Origin: Rhizoctonia solani | Lineage: Eukaryota > Basidiomycota > Agaricomycetes > Cantharellales > Ceratobasidiaceae | Assembly: GCF_016906535.1 (NCBI RefSeq) | Contig: NC_057376.1 | Coordinates: 434,001 to 498,000 of the forward strand | Direction of reading: 5' to 3' | Length of the DNA stretch: 64,000 bases | In this document: piece by piece, positions 47,528-57,567 of the stretch | Layout: every line of letters begins with the position of its first letter | Numbering within the stretch: position 1 is the stretch's first letter | The notes under the pieces: generated by a model | The model's database searches: none | What the model saw: the letters and a program-made list of their open reading frames with translations, nothing else | What the model was told of the DNA's origin: nothing | Program-made: the position numbers and the translations under genes

Positions 47528-48043
47528 TTGGAAACAGAAGTTAACGTTTCCCTATTATAGTAACCACTCAGGACAACACTCCTCTGACTATGCTTCACTG
47601 GATGTTTGTGGATAAAACAATATGCTTTGTAATTTTGGAGTTTCAGGGAAGTACTCGTATGCTATCTAATTCTTATTCTAACTGTACAATCAATACGTGT
47701 TTTTCACTTTCACTTTTTTGTAGCCACATTGTAGCCACCCTAACCAAGGGAGATTTGTCATCCCACATTTTATATGCATCTTCGTTTCAATAAACATCTC
47801 GAATCCCAAAAGAAAACACTTAAATAAATCTGCGATGACTATCATACACAAGTTAGGTTATATTGAGAGTTCGGTGGGTCGCACAGAAACAGAAGTTGCA
47901 AGAGATATGGAGTGGAAAGCCTACAGAGAAAACAGGGTGACCAGCAAAAGATAAAAATGTAAAATAATGCGATGGTAGAATTATTGAAGTCGACGGGACA
48001 AATGAAGCGGGAGTCATGTCATAGTGCAGAAAGGGATGAATGT
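47528..48043. other. Spacer between convergent genes
   Basis: 516 bp of AT-rich 3' flanks of the Pro-rich protein gene and the DBF4 gene. Nothing else is visible. Confidence 0.5.
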
Positions 48044-50099
48044 CTATATCCCAGCGTCCTGGTCTTCTTCTTGCGTGTCGCCTGGTTCAACAACTATAAC
48101 GTCGCTATCAAGTCCAGCCTTGCCATTGGTCATTACACGACGGTCCATAAAATCCTGCCGGTCATTTAGCATCTATCTTCGATACAAATTGTACTACTCA
48201 CGAATTCCCCAAGGGATGGCGCCAATAGTTCGCCATAGTCTTCCGAAGAATCACCGACATCATCCTCCAGTCCGCCATAATGGTATGAATCGTCATCCTC
48301 GTCGTATTGCTCAGCCTGTTCGATGGGCCGACGTTGTATGCGATCTAAAAGCTGATCCAACTCGCGGAAGTTGCTGTCTTTGGTCGCAAACCGGCGATGC
48401 TTAGTTCCGTTTATGTGCTGTTCAGTTTGTTAATGCACCTGCCTGATTGGCACGTATCTATCTATTCTGGCTCACCTGATCGAAATCCTCAAATCTCGCA
48501 CGGCAATTTTCACAGTATCCAGGTTTCTTTCTCTCTTCTCGGGGCGGCAATCGCACCGCCAGCGTATTCGTACTCTTAGCTTTTCTAATGGTCCGAGGTG
48601 GAGGCATCGCGTTCGTTCCAGCTCCGGCACTTGCACCTTTGGCCAGAGCTTGGAATCGTAACGTTGACCGGACGCGAGGTAGCGTAGGACCAGTGACCGC
48701 TGTGGAGGTAGTGCTCGCTACGTTGGACGTAATAGCCACACTATTGCCTGACGCGGCGATGTAGCCCGGTTGGTCGGCATCCGGATCCTCTTCGATCTCT
48801 TGCTCTTGCTCCAGTTCATCTCCCATTGCAACAAGTCGTTTGCCTCTCAGTTGTGACATCGATGCCGTACGGCGAAGTCGGCTGACCACCGTAGGATCTC
48901 GCTCTCGTTCACGTCCGCGCTCTTTCCTATCTGGTTTAGGTGGTTCAAATGGACCTCGGGCATCCGGATGAGCGTAGCAGACCGGCCAGCCTGGTTTTGC
49001 TCCACCCACGGGTTTGGGGCCAAAGTCACGGGTGGCAACAGTCGCATGAACCCCAGTCAAATCCTCAACCAGTAGGACGTAAGAGTTACGAGGGAAGTAT
49101 GTGTAGTCTGGGCGGCGCGCTGTAGGGTCACGTTCGTGGGTGCCATGAATGCGTTCGGTTGCGAGGAGATGCTCGAGTGTCGGCTGGGCGGAGGGGGTGG
49201 CGGAACGAGATGCTCGACTCTGATGGGTGATGGATTCGAGAATATTGGTTAATTCTGGAATAGTAATGATAAGGACCTGAGATTGGAGCGGCGGTGGCTA
49301 AATACGTACTGGTAGTTTCCCATATCTTGATACCATATGCGATCGCTTTGGCCAGAAGCGCACTGGTCTCTGGGGCATCGGAACTATATTCCACAAAAGT
49401 GAATATGATCGGATAAAAACAAACGAAATGAACTTACGGTTTAGGACGAGAAGTAGACGGAACAGAGGTCTTGGCGGGGCTCCGAGATACATCCTGGTTC
49501 TTCTTGGGGTTATTTTCTTTATTAGAAGCGGCTTCCGCCATTAAGGCATCTATGCGAGGGCGAGGGCAGCTCGTAATGACATGAGTGGCATTGCGGGAGA
49601 AAAACGGCTCGATGCGCTAGCAGCGAAGAAATCATATTGAGCATTTGATTGGCAAACAAATAGAGGGCGGGCAAAAAGTTGGTAACAAAGATACTCACAG
49701 CACCCAGAGCCTTACATATCTGAGACTGGCGGTGCTTGGTGGCCTGGTCGACATCGTCAAAGTAAAAGACAAATCCAGGGAAAGCCTTTAGGTAGCTATT
49801 CCTGTAGTGTTCCCTCTGTTGCTGACGCTCCAGCCGTTCACGGGTCCGGGGGTCGGCGGTTTTGTCGTCACCAGGCGCCGCAGCACTGCCACGAGAGCGC
49901 TTGTGGGCATCGTCTCTTCACGGTCTGGATCTGGAGAGCGAGCGCGCTTGTGATTGGGGACGCGGGGAGGAGCGGTCGCAACAGCAGTGATCGTCGATGC
50001 AGGCAACATGTCAGTCGTACGGGGAGCAGCACTCCCGGTGGTCCAGCGAGCAGAAGCAGCTCGGCTTGAGAGAGGCATCCGCGGTGTGGCTACACTCAT
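48044..50099 (-). CDS. DBF4: Dbf4-type regulatory subunit of Cdc7 kinase
   Basis: The activator of the Cdc7 (Hsk1) kinase that fires replication origins in the nucleus. It starts MSVATPRMPLSSRAASARW (50099) and ends DTQEEDQDAGI (48044). The N-terminal BRCT-like motif N region reads FPGFVFYFDDVDQATKHR, SQICKALGA, RIEPFFSRNATHVITSCP. Motif M follows near RNSYVLLVEDLTGVHATV and PGWPVCYAHPDARGPFEP. The C-terminal Dbf4 zinc finger is complete: GYCENCRARFEDFDQHINGT then KHRRF (C-x2-C-x9-H-x5-H). Between HKRARSPDPDREE and DDAHKRSRGSAA the frame slips by one base near 49914 (cgtctcttc where cgtcctcttc would keep the frame). As the gene is essential and the rest is intact, a sequencing deletion is likely. 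It is divergent from the amidohydrolase-like gene. Confidence 0.85.
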
Positions 50100-50261
50100 C
50101 CTCAAAGATCTCTCATCGACCTTCAAAGGCTCTGCGCCGGTAATGTGAGCCCAAGTCCACAACAACACGTGACTCTAAAACTCAGTCACGTGCGCATCAA
50201 TCACGTGTAGGCGCTTATCCCAATCATCCTACCTAGCACCAGATCTATCTTCACCACAACC
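50100..50261. promoter_or_regulatory. Divergent promoter with three CACGTG boxes
   Basis: The 162-bp gap between the DBF4 and amidohydrolase-like genes holds three CACGTG palindromes, at 50166-50171, 50187-50192 and 50202-50207. CACGTG is the core site of bHLH factors such as Cbf1. Three within 42 bp is far above chance for one gap, so coupled control of both genes is a reasonable inference. Confidence 0.65.
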
Positions 50262-51522
50262 ATGAGCAAGTCCACTCGCCGTCCCCCGAAACTGTCTCCA
50301 GCTCTTTTCAGCGCTGCTGTTGGGGCCGGCGCTCCTACCGGCGGACTTCCCCCTTCGCCGTCCGCCCAGAACCCGACCGAAGTGCATGATGCGCACGTCG
50401 AACTCGCCTCGCGTAAGCATTTGTCCACTCAATCAATATACTAAATGCATATTATCATCTCCAGCGGGCGCGTTGCTCAAGTGGAAGACCGAGGCAGGAG
50501 GAGTCTACGGCCCCAAGATCAAGTCGGTTGTGCTCGCCCTGCCTGCAAACGCGGCCTCAAAGGATGTCCTTGGAAGGTCGGTTGCCATGTAACCCTTGTA
50601 TACCACGCATTTATCGTACAACTCGCAGTATAACCATCCCCGCCGAGTCGGGAATCATCGCACTCTCTATCCCATACCCGCTCTCGGGCCCCCTCCTGAA
50701 TTGACAGCACCAGTCCCTATAGCTTACTCGTTCACCTTTAAGCAGTCATCCGATGCCCTAGTGGAAGCCTTGAGATGGGCCTCTGACAAACACCCGGTGG
50801 ATATCGACGTTCAGGTCGATCTCATCAAAGACGAGCAAGGCTGGGACGCCCTCGAAGAGCTCATCAGCAAGGTTGTAAGCGATCCAGACCAACAGAAGGG
50901 CGAGGCAGACTCGGTCTCCCAACCCAAGCCCAACCTCAAGCCTATTGTCCTTTGTGGGTCTCCTGACATCGGGATACACAAATACAAACTAATCGATCCT
51001 TTGCTTTGTAGCCAATTTGCTCCCTCCCCCTGGTGCCCTCGCGGTCCCGACCGTCAAATTGCTCACCCATCCGATGTACCTGGCATACCAGGAACGTATC
51101 GCGTCACTCTCTTTCAACCTGAACGTGTACCTCAAGTACCTTCCTCCTGACTGGCACACCCCTACTCCGACTTCTCCGCTACCAGGTTCAAAACCTAGTG
51201 ACCCGGAAGGTTCAATACGCGACCTGGATAGTGAGGAGAAGAAGGAATGGAAACGAAGGACCAAGATGTACCGTGCGTGCCAGATATATTGCTCCTAGCG
51301 ACCATGATTACTCACAAAACCTTACCAGTTGGCCCCGCCATCGAAGCATTTGGTTACTCGCGTCTAGTGTTTGGATCCTCTCCTTCCACAACTTCAACCT
51401 CGACATCGAATGCAGGTGACTGGTATCAAATCGCCAAAGAGAGTGTTGCAGAATTGGGCGTCGATCAGGAAGGACTCGACGCCGTGTTCGGTACCAACGC
51501 CAAGACGATTTACGGTCAATGA
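50262..51522 (+). CDS. Amidohydrolase-2-like TIM-barrel protein, frame slip
   Basis: Start MSKSTRRPPKLSPALFSA; five or so exons. Segments in order: ALLKWKTEAGGVYGPKIKSV, ITIPAESGIIALSIPYPLSG, LTAPVPIAYSFTFKQSSDAL, KHPVDIDVQVDLIKDEQGW, LLTHPMYLAYQERIASLSF, VGPAIEAFGYSR-like LGPAIEAFGYSRLVFGSSPS, and a C-terminal GDWYQIAKESVAELGVDQ then VFGTNAKTIYGQ. The last part matches the ending of amidohydrolase family 2 proteins (RLxFGS..P ... GNAxxxY), a metal-dependent hydrolase fold. Metal-ligand His residues are not obvious, so catalysis is uncertain. After SIPYPLSGP the frame slips: a run of five C at 50689-50693 would need one more C to continue into PELTAPVP. A homopolymer sequencing deletion is likely; real loss of function is possible. 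Confidence 0.68.
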
Positions 51523-51796
51523 TCGAAGACGCAAATGTATTATTGGATATTAGTATCATAAATTGAGTTATGAAAAGAAATCCAGCGTGTTTATTGACGA
51601 GCAATACATGTATTAGCGACGTGCTGTTGTGTACATAAGGATTGATTACAAGGAAAGGGGGTTGCAGGAGTATGCAGCCTCAGGCATTAACAGAACGGAA
51701 GCAAAACTGATATCAGACAAACAAGACTAGTCGTGTGCGAGCGTTAAAAGGTAAATCGAAATAACCAAGGCCCAATATGAAAAGGGGCGATGATCC

Positions 51797-52341
51797 TTAG
51801 AAACATCCGTCGTCTATCACAAGACCGCATCTCTCGCACTTGGTGCGCTTGTCGAGCAGACAGAGAGCAATTCCGAGCGGGAACCAGAATACGGCAGCTA
51901 GTATACCAAGGACACCGTACTGGGTTTGGATGATGTGTCCTTGCTGCAGGCATACCATCTCAGGATGCTAATCAGACGATGAGTGATGGTCGAGTATTAT
52001 GCTTAAATGAAGCACTCACATCTGGGGGCAAGAGAGACGAAACGACTTCGCCCGTTCGGGGATTGTGATACCTGTACACCGCAGGTCCAGGGCCTAGCGC
52101 TGGTGCGATGAACATCCCATTATGTGGCTGTGGTTGCAGAGGCGGCTGAGGATATGGGGTGTCCTTGGACTTGAGGGTGGGAGACGCTGGTGGTGGTGGA
52201 GCAGTTGATCCTATACATCCCGTTCAATTATTAATATAAATTAATTCAATTAATTGGGACGACTGAAACCCCACCTGTACTGGATCCAACAGCAACGTCA
52301 TATGTGGGTGGGTTGTCTTTGCGAGCAACAAAATTGACCAT
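51797..52341 (-). CDS. BRI3 (brain protein I3)-like membrane protein
   Basis: Three exons joined in phase: MVNFVARKDNPPTYDVAVG (from 52341), then a Pro-rich middle (STAPPPPASPTLKSKDTPY, PQPPLQPQPHNGMF), then the conserved end. The end is QTQYGVLGILAAVFWFPLGI (membrane segment) followed by ALCLLDKRTKCERCG and LVIDDGCF. The hydrophobic segment followed by a CLLDKRxxCxxCG motif is the signature of the BRI3 family, small membrane proteins of lysosome or vacuole-type compartments in animals; fungal members are poorly studied. Length about 127 residues. Stop TAA at 51797-51799. Confidence 0.8.
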
Positions 52342-52806
52342 TGTGTGCGTGAAAAGAGGAGACTGGTAGGTATGTGATGTGATGGTTAGAAACAAGCAAA
52401 CTGGTTAAAAGACTGTGGTGGCCGAGATAAAACTGTGGAGCAGCACAGCGCAGCATCCGCCCTGAGATCGTCGCTAGGCGCCGGGTAGCTATACACGTGA
52501 TATATCCTTTCTCGAACCATCTCGTGGCTCCCCGAGACCAAGTCGGTACGTCTGCAGGCGAGTGCTATGCTACATGACCAAGTATGAATAAGTGAAGCAT
52601 TATTGCAGCGTTAAGTTTTTGATTCAGGAAGATTTACAGTGTACAAAAATATAACGAATATACAATGTATAGTACACAAAAGGCAACCAAAAGACAACGA
52701 ATAGTCGGAGTTCCAAGGAGTCCTCATTGTCAAGGCAATGCAGATCTTGGTATGATGGAGGAGGAGAGTGACGGCGGTGGCGTAGGCGATGATGATTAGT
52801 AGGCAA
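52342..52806. other. Spacer between two minus-strand genes
   Basis: 465 bp with the BRI3-like promoter (an acacgtgata box near 52493) and the 3' flank of the next gene. An ORF over 52611-52874 overlaps the last exon of the neighbour in another frame and is not supported. Confidence 0.5.
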
Positions 52807-53399
52807 TTACGCAGTTCGCTCGGGAGGCTCTGGTGAATTGTTTTCGGAGTCCATGGACGTATCGGGAGACTCATAGCGAGGTTTCCGAATGCACCTGCAA
52901 ATTCAAGCTTATCAATAAGCTGTACCTCGATGTACGCGTATCACATGCGCTCCATATCCACTTCCACCGGTCATTTTCAGGACGTTTTCCAACAGAAACC
53001 ACCCACAGCCAACAAAAAGAAACACACTGAAACATTGGACTTACAGCCGCTCATGCCGTACTCGCACGATTTTATCCCCGAAAACATTCTTACAGTACAC
53101 GCATGTGCGTTCCATCTAAATCCATAAGTCAGTCGCGACGCGCTTGCCAAAGGAAAGAAAATCGTCGGTTGTATTTCCGTCGTCTTAACTCACCCGCTTA
53201 TACCCGGTTTGGTGTTCCCTGAGCCAAGCTTCCTTGTCCGCTCGGCTACAGCGACTACGTGAGTAACGGTGGTGAGGAGAAATTTGACGATACGATCTCA
53301 CCTCTGTGCGGCTGTGACAAATGTCAGTTTCCCAGTGTGGTTAACTTTGGGCTGTGCTTTGGCACGGTAGACCTTTTTGACGGGCTCGGGGCGGGTCAT
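52807..53399 (-). CDS. Small basic CxxC protein, unassigned
   Basis: Four exons splice in frame from MTRPEPVKKVYRAKAQPKV (53399): HTGKLTFVTAAQ, RCSRADKEAWLREHQTGYKR, MERTCVYCKNVFGDKIVR, VRHERLCIRKPRYESPDTS and a final Ser/Pro/Glu-rich SENNSPEPPERTA, stopping at TAA (52807-52809). About 105 residues. The CVYC...H...C arrangement could bind one zinc ion, and the overall charge suggests a nucleic-acid-associated protein, but the family is not recognised. Clean phase closure at three introns supports a real gene although no ORF longer than 35 codons covers it. Confidence 0.55.
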
Positions 53400-54463
53400 A
53401 GTACTAGTGGTAGTAGAGGCAGGCAGACAGGCAGACAAGTAGGCAGGTAGGAGAGGTGAACCACAAGAAAGATGATCCTCAAGGGTATTTATTCGATCCT
53501 AGGGAGGCCTGAAGCAGTCGCCAGATACAACGAAAAAGTGGTTTCGTAGGTAACAGTAGCGCCTTGAAGTCGGACGACTGGAGCCGTGAGACGTGATGGA
53601 AGCGGTCGAGAAAAGGGGAATGAATATCGAGGACTGGATCTTCCTCTCCCTTTTCAAAGGGATGGACGAAGGGATCAGAAACCAAAAAAGTTGGACCGCA
53701 ACAGAACTGACACCGTGACCAAGGCTCCGATCGATACACCGGACCGGTTAGTACAGTTATAATATTGCGTCAGGCAAATAGGCAAATGACCGCACAGAGA
53801 CAAATTAGTCGGCTTATGGAGCGCACCGAAGCTATAGCCTAGAAGGATGGTTGGAGTCCGGAAGAGGCATAGGTCCGAGCGGTGTCCATGTAGCCAATGG
53901 ACGGCGGTTCCGGTGATTGTAGCCCTCAAGTATGAGAGACTGGCCCCATGCACCGTGAGAAGTTGGGCAGTTCGTAAGCGGAGAAACTTAGGGGCAATAT
54001 GCCTATTTTCACAGCCTGTGGTTTGGCAGCTGCAAGGCGATAAACTCGATTGGGAGGGTAGGTCTGGATGTGGGACTGAAGGTGAGATTGATATTCCCCG
54101 ATTTGATTTTACCCCGCACTTGCCAATGTCATCGCCAATTCTAATCTATCGGGCTCACATGCTTTACACAACGAACGGGCAGATTCTGGTGGGAGTGCGG
54201 ATTTGCTGCACTGGCACTGGCGGCTCGCGAAACACCACGACTGCGTTATCTCGGCCCTGTGCGAACAATCGACACGAATTTCCTACACAATAAATAGCTT
54301 GAGAACAATGAGATTTCGAACAATCCCCAGCACATTACTGCAAGGAAAACAATGATACAATGAGAGTGAGTGAACTCAGGATGGTTTCATCGAGCCGAGC
54401 GCCACATAGGCTGAACCACCGTTTACCAAGCGGTAGTTCGGTAACTGAACCGGATCTATGATT
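53400..54463. other. Spacer without supported gene
   Basis: About 1.06 kb. The left end has a ggcaggcagac/aggcaggtagg purine repeat just upstream of the CxxC protein gene (53418-53455). A 148-codon + strand ORF (53847-54293) lacks motifs and protein-like composition and is not annotated. Confidence 0.45.
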
Positions 54464-55210
54464 TTATGACCGGAACTTGCAGAGCTCGACCGCGCTAGCG
54501 AATCCGAGGGGAGCAGTGCCGGTGCTGACAACACCGATGCGAAACAGTGCCATTTTACGCAGCCTTCGGGCTGAATGCTGTCGGAGGCTGATGACCAGAA
54601 ACTCAATGATGTGGGCGTTATGGTTTGGACATGCACGCGTACACCCGCAGAGCTCGGGATCTTTACGCAATATGCTTTGGATGAATATCGAGGCGTCAGT
54701 AGGGTAGCGGCTGGGCGGACGACAGTTTACAGCATTAGATTTGAGTGCTGTACGTCAAATTTAGCGCACAGTTAGCGTTTGGGCTGAATCAAGTTGCTTG
54801 AAACCCCATTTTGGAGATCCTGTCAATGAGTACCGCATCAGGGTATCGCTTTTCTCAACAATTTACCTTAATTCCTGGTTTATAATTCAGTAATGGAACT
54901 CACAAATACTCTCGGTCCTCTACGTCAAAATCCAATCGCTCATTGCTAATCTCCCGTACATTTTCCGGAAAACCGAGCGACGAAGTTGGAGAGTCGAACG
55001 TAAGTGAAAGCCAGGAATGTGACGCAGCGTTGGGGCGGATCCTATAGCAATGTAATTTATTGATAATCCATAAGTGTGATTGCACAACTAAAAGCGAGAC
55101 CGTTCAGAAGAACATTCCGTCAAAGCTTGAGATGCTCTAGTCCAAGACCACCCGGTGTTTGGAGGATTGCCTGTAAAGTTAAGATTGGCCTTTGTTGCTC
55201 CATCCTGCAT
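54464..55210 (-). CDS. Unassigned protein, three tentative exons
   Basis: Minus-strand exons join in phase. MQDGATKANLNFTGNPPNTG then WSWTRASQALTECSSER (from 55210) splice through a 62-bp intron (gtctcg...gctatag) to IRPNAASHSWLSLTFDSP, TSSLGFPENVREISNERL and DFDVEDREY. A longer intron (ending gcccag near 54715) leads to FRYPTDASIFIQSILRKD, PELCGCTRACPNHNAHIIEF, LVISLRQHSARRLRKMALF and a stop at 54464. An overlapping frame to 54376 is an alternative end. Composition and phases look like a genuine protein, but I recognise no family, and exons may be missing upstream. Confidence 0.4.
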
Positions 55211-55750
55211 GGTGTGCCTGAAACCAGATTCACGACCCTATCATAATCATTATTGATTGCTGTCATGGGTCGTACGATCCATATGGAGAACCAGCGAAGT
55301 CTGAATTAATTACTCGTAGGCGTGAACTGGACGTGCCAGACGAAAAAAAAACATATCCCAATACAATTCGGACCTGGGGTGGACGCATGGCAGTGACTAA
55401 GCAGCTGCAAGCAAGACACGCGGCTGGCCAACTCGATGTTCGTGACGTTCAGGCCCACACCTAACCCTATTTGACAGGGGTGTTCATGCCAAGACAAATT
55501 GGGTACGTGCAATGGGATAGGTCGAGTGATGACATTAAAAATGGATCGCTATCAGACAACACTACTAAGACACAGAGATACAACCGCAACACATTGTTCA
55601 GGTTGATTACACAAACAGCCTAAGCGAGCGCAGGATACAACGATTGGATGCGCCACAAAGTGTTCAAACAGACCAGTGAAAAGTTCGTGAAAAGTTCATA
55701 AAAAGATGCCAATATCACGGAACAATGTTCAAAGTTCCCAGTCCATTTTT
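55211..55750. other. Spacer without supported gene
   Basis: 540 bp between two minus-strand genes, including the 3' flank of the GPI glycoprotein gene. A first exon of the left-hand gene could lie here but cannot be defined. Confidence 0.45.
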
Positions 55751-57070
55751 TTAGAGGACAGCGAGGACACCAATAAACCCTGCGACAGCGACCGATCCGA
55801 CGGCAAGAACGTTGAAGGAAGCAAAAGTACTCGGGGCACTGTTGGGGGACGAATCGGTGGACGTAGAGGAGGGTACGGTAGTTGCGGTGCGGGTACCACT
55901 GGATGAACCAGATGCACTTGAAGCGCTAGAAGCCGCGGCGTAAAGAGCAGTGCTCTGGAAAGTGACACAGTTGGACGACGCCGGAATGCGAGGCTCGTAA
56001 GGGATAGAGTTGATTGGGCCAGCCGATTCAGGAGGCTGGGTGTAGGTCACGACCTGACCAGCCGCATTCGTGTAGATGCCCGGGAAGTCTTGATTCTCTC
56101 CCTGGCAAGACTCGAACACACCATCTTTGTACGCGGCGGGAGCATTGTACTTGCAGCCGATACGATCGAAGATGTGCTCGCAGTACTTGTCATCGTCAGG
56201 ATCAGTGGGGTCGCAAGCCTTGAGGCAGAACTGGTTGGCGCCCATGAAGCTAAGAAATTTGAGAAAAGTGATTAAAGCCAAGAAATCTACTTGAAAATCT
56301 GCAAACGTACTTGTGCCATTCGACGACTTGCTGGAAAGTGTTGTTGTTGCCACCGTTGCTGGGGAAAGCATTGGAGAACAACAATCCACCTAGAGGGTTT
56401 CCACGACGGTCCGCACCGTGGGGGTCCATCTCTCCTCCATCGTCATTGGCCGCAATGTTAATCTGGTCTTGTTTGATGAAACCGGTAACCTGACAATTTG
56501 AAAGCAAATTAAATAATTGTCAACTCATTTCAAGAGAACACCAACACACCTGAACGTATGAGCGAGTCTTCATGAACTGAACACCAGTCAAGGCGCCAGC
56601 CGGAATGAGACGGGTACCACGACCAGGCTTGGTGCACCATGCTACAGCCTCACCCTCGGTGTTACCGATGAGCGAATTAGGCTCAGGGGGTCCCCACAAG
56701 CAGAAGTCTGTACACTATGTAAGCTGGGGAACATTCCTTGGTTCGGCAGACGCTTACCATCGAGCGAGTTGATCGTCGCGGTCTGGCAGAGCGAAGTGGG
56801 CCCCTCGGTAGTCGAGTTACAGATGTTGTAACCAAACTGGTTGCCGCGCTCTCCTCCTCCAGTGTCGGCCTTGTAGGGCTGTGGTGCATACACGCGTCAA
56901 TGCACAAAAACAAATAGGTGCTGCGGAGAACTAACCAAAGCAGTGTACTCGAATCGCTTGGAAGCGAGGGGGGTAAATGCACTACTGCCTGCAGCACTTG
57001 TGGTGGTGGCCTGGCCAAAGGCGACGGTAGCGGCCATAGAGGCGCCGACGATGAAAGCGACCTTGGACAT
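55751..57070 (-). CDS. GPI-anchored 'macrofage activating glycoprotein'-type protein
   Basis: A secreted surface glycoprotein family common in Agaricomycetes; the database name is historical and the biochemical role is unknown. Start MSKVAFIVGASMAATVAFGQ (57070), a signal peptide. Conserved core in order: SKRFEYTAL, ADTGGGERGNQFGYNICNST, TEGPTSLCQTATINSLD, DFCLWGPPEPNSLIGNTEGE, AVAWCTKPGRGTRLIPAG, VTGFIKQDQINIAANDDGGE, MDPHGADRRGNPLGGLLFSN, AFPSNGGNNNTFQQVVEW, GANQFCLKACDPTDPDDDKY, CEHIFDRIGCKYNAPAAY, GENQDFPGIYTNAAGQVVTY and PYEPRIPASSNCVTFQSTAL. A Ser/Thr/Ala-rich stalk and a hydrophobic end (VLAVGSVAVAGFIGVLAVL) fit a GPI-attachment signal. Five exons with short introns; no damage seen. 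Confidence 0.88.
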
Positions 57071-57567
57071 GGGTGGCAAAAGACAAGAGGATGAAGGGAA
57101 ACCAAGAGGAAACCTGGGCTGGTCCGGCGCGGCGAATCTGTTTTTGAACACGGGAACTGGACCGTGCCAAGTGCCAAGTACGAAGCACTTCGCCGAGCCA
57201 TGCACGCGGTCAACATCGCACCCTTTGCGGCAATTATAGCAGCGCTCGATCATCTTACTCGATTATGCCGTACACTGCCCCTATTATACACGCTCCAAGC
57301 TCGCTCCCCCCTGTCGGACCAAGAAGCTTTAATGGTCAAGTGCATACATGCATATATCCTCCAAAAGGATTTTGTTCACACATCGTGGGTCTCTGGGCTT
57401 GGCTTGATCACCCGCAAAAATTCCCCATCAAGGTCAGCGTCTTCGGAACCTTCCCAAATCGATACCACCCACGTTCTAGCCAGCATCTAAATGATCCGAG
57501 AACATGGTTTGTTCATTCGCTTATTCTATTGTACAAATTACAGTGTTCAAACTCGCGACTGAGCACG
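57071..57567. promoter_or_regulatory. Upstream region of the GPI glycoprotein gene
   Basis: 497 bp. The part next to 57070 should be the glycoprotein promoter; the right part is the 3' flank of the CPS1-like gene. No specific site or RNA is evident. Confidence 0.35.

Noticed and set aside
53847..54293. 148-codon + strand ORF
   Set aside because: No homology-like motif, signal peptide or domain; composition looks random.
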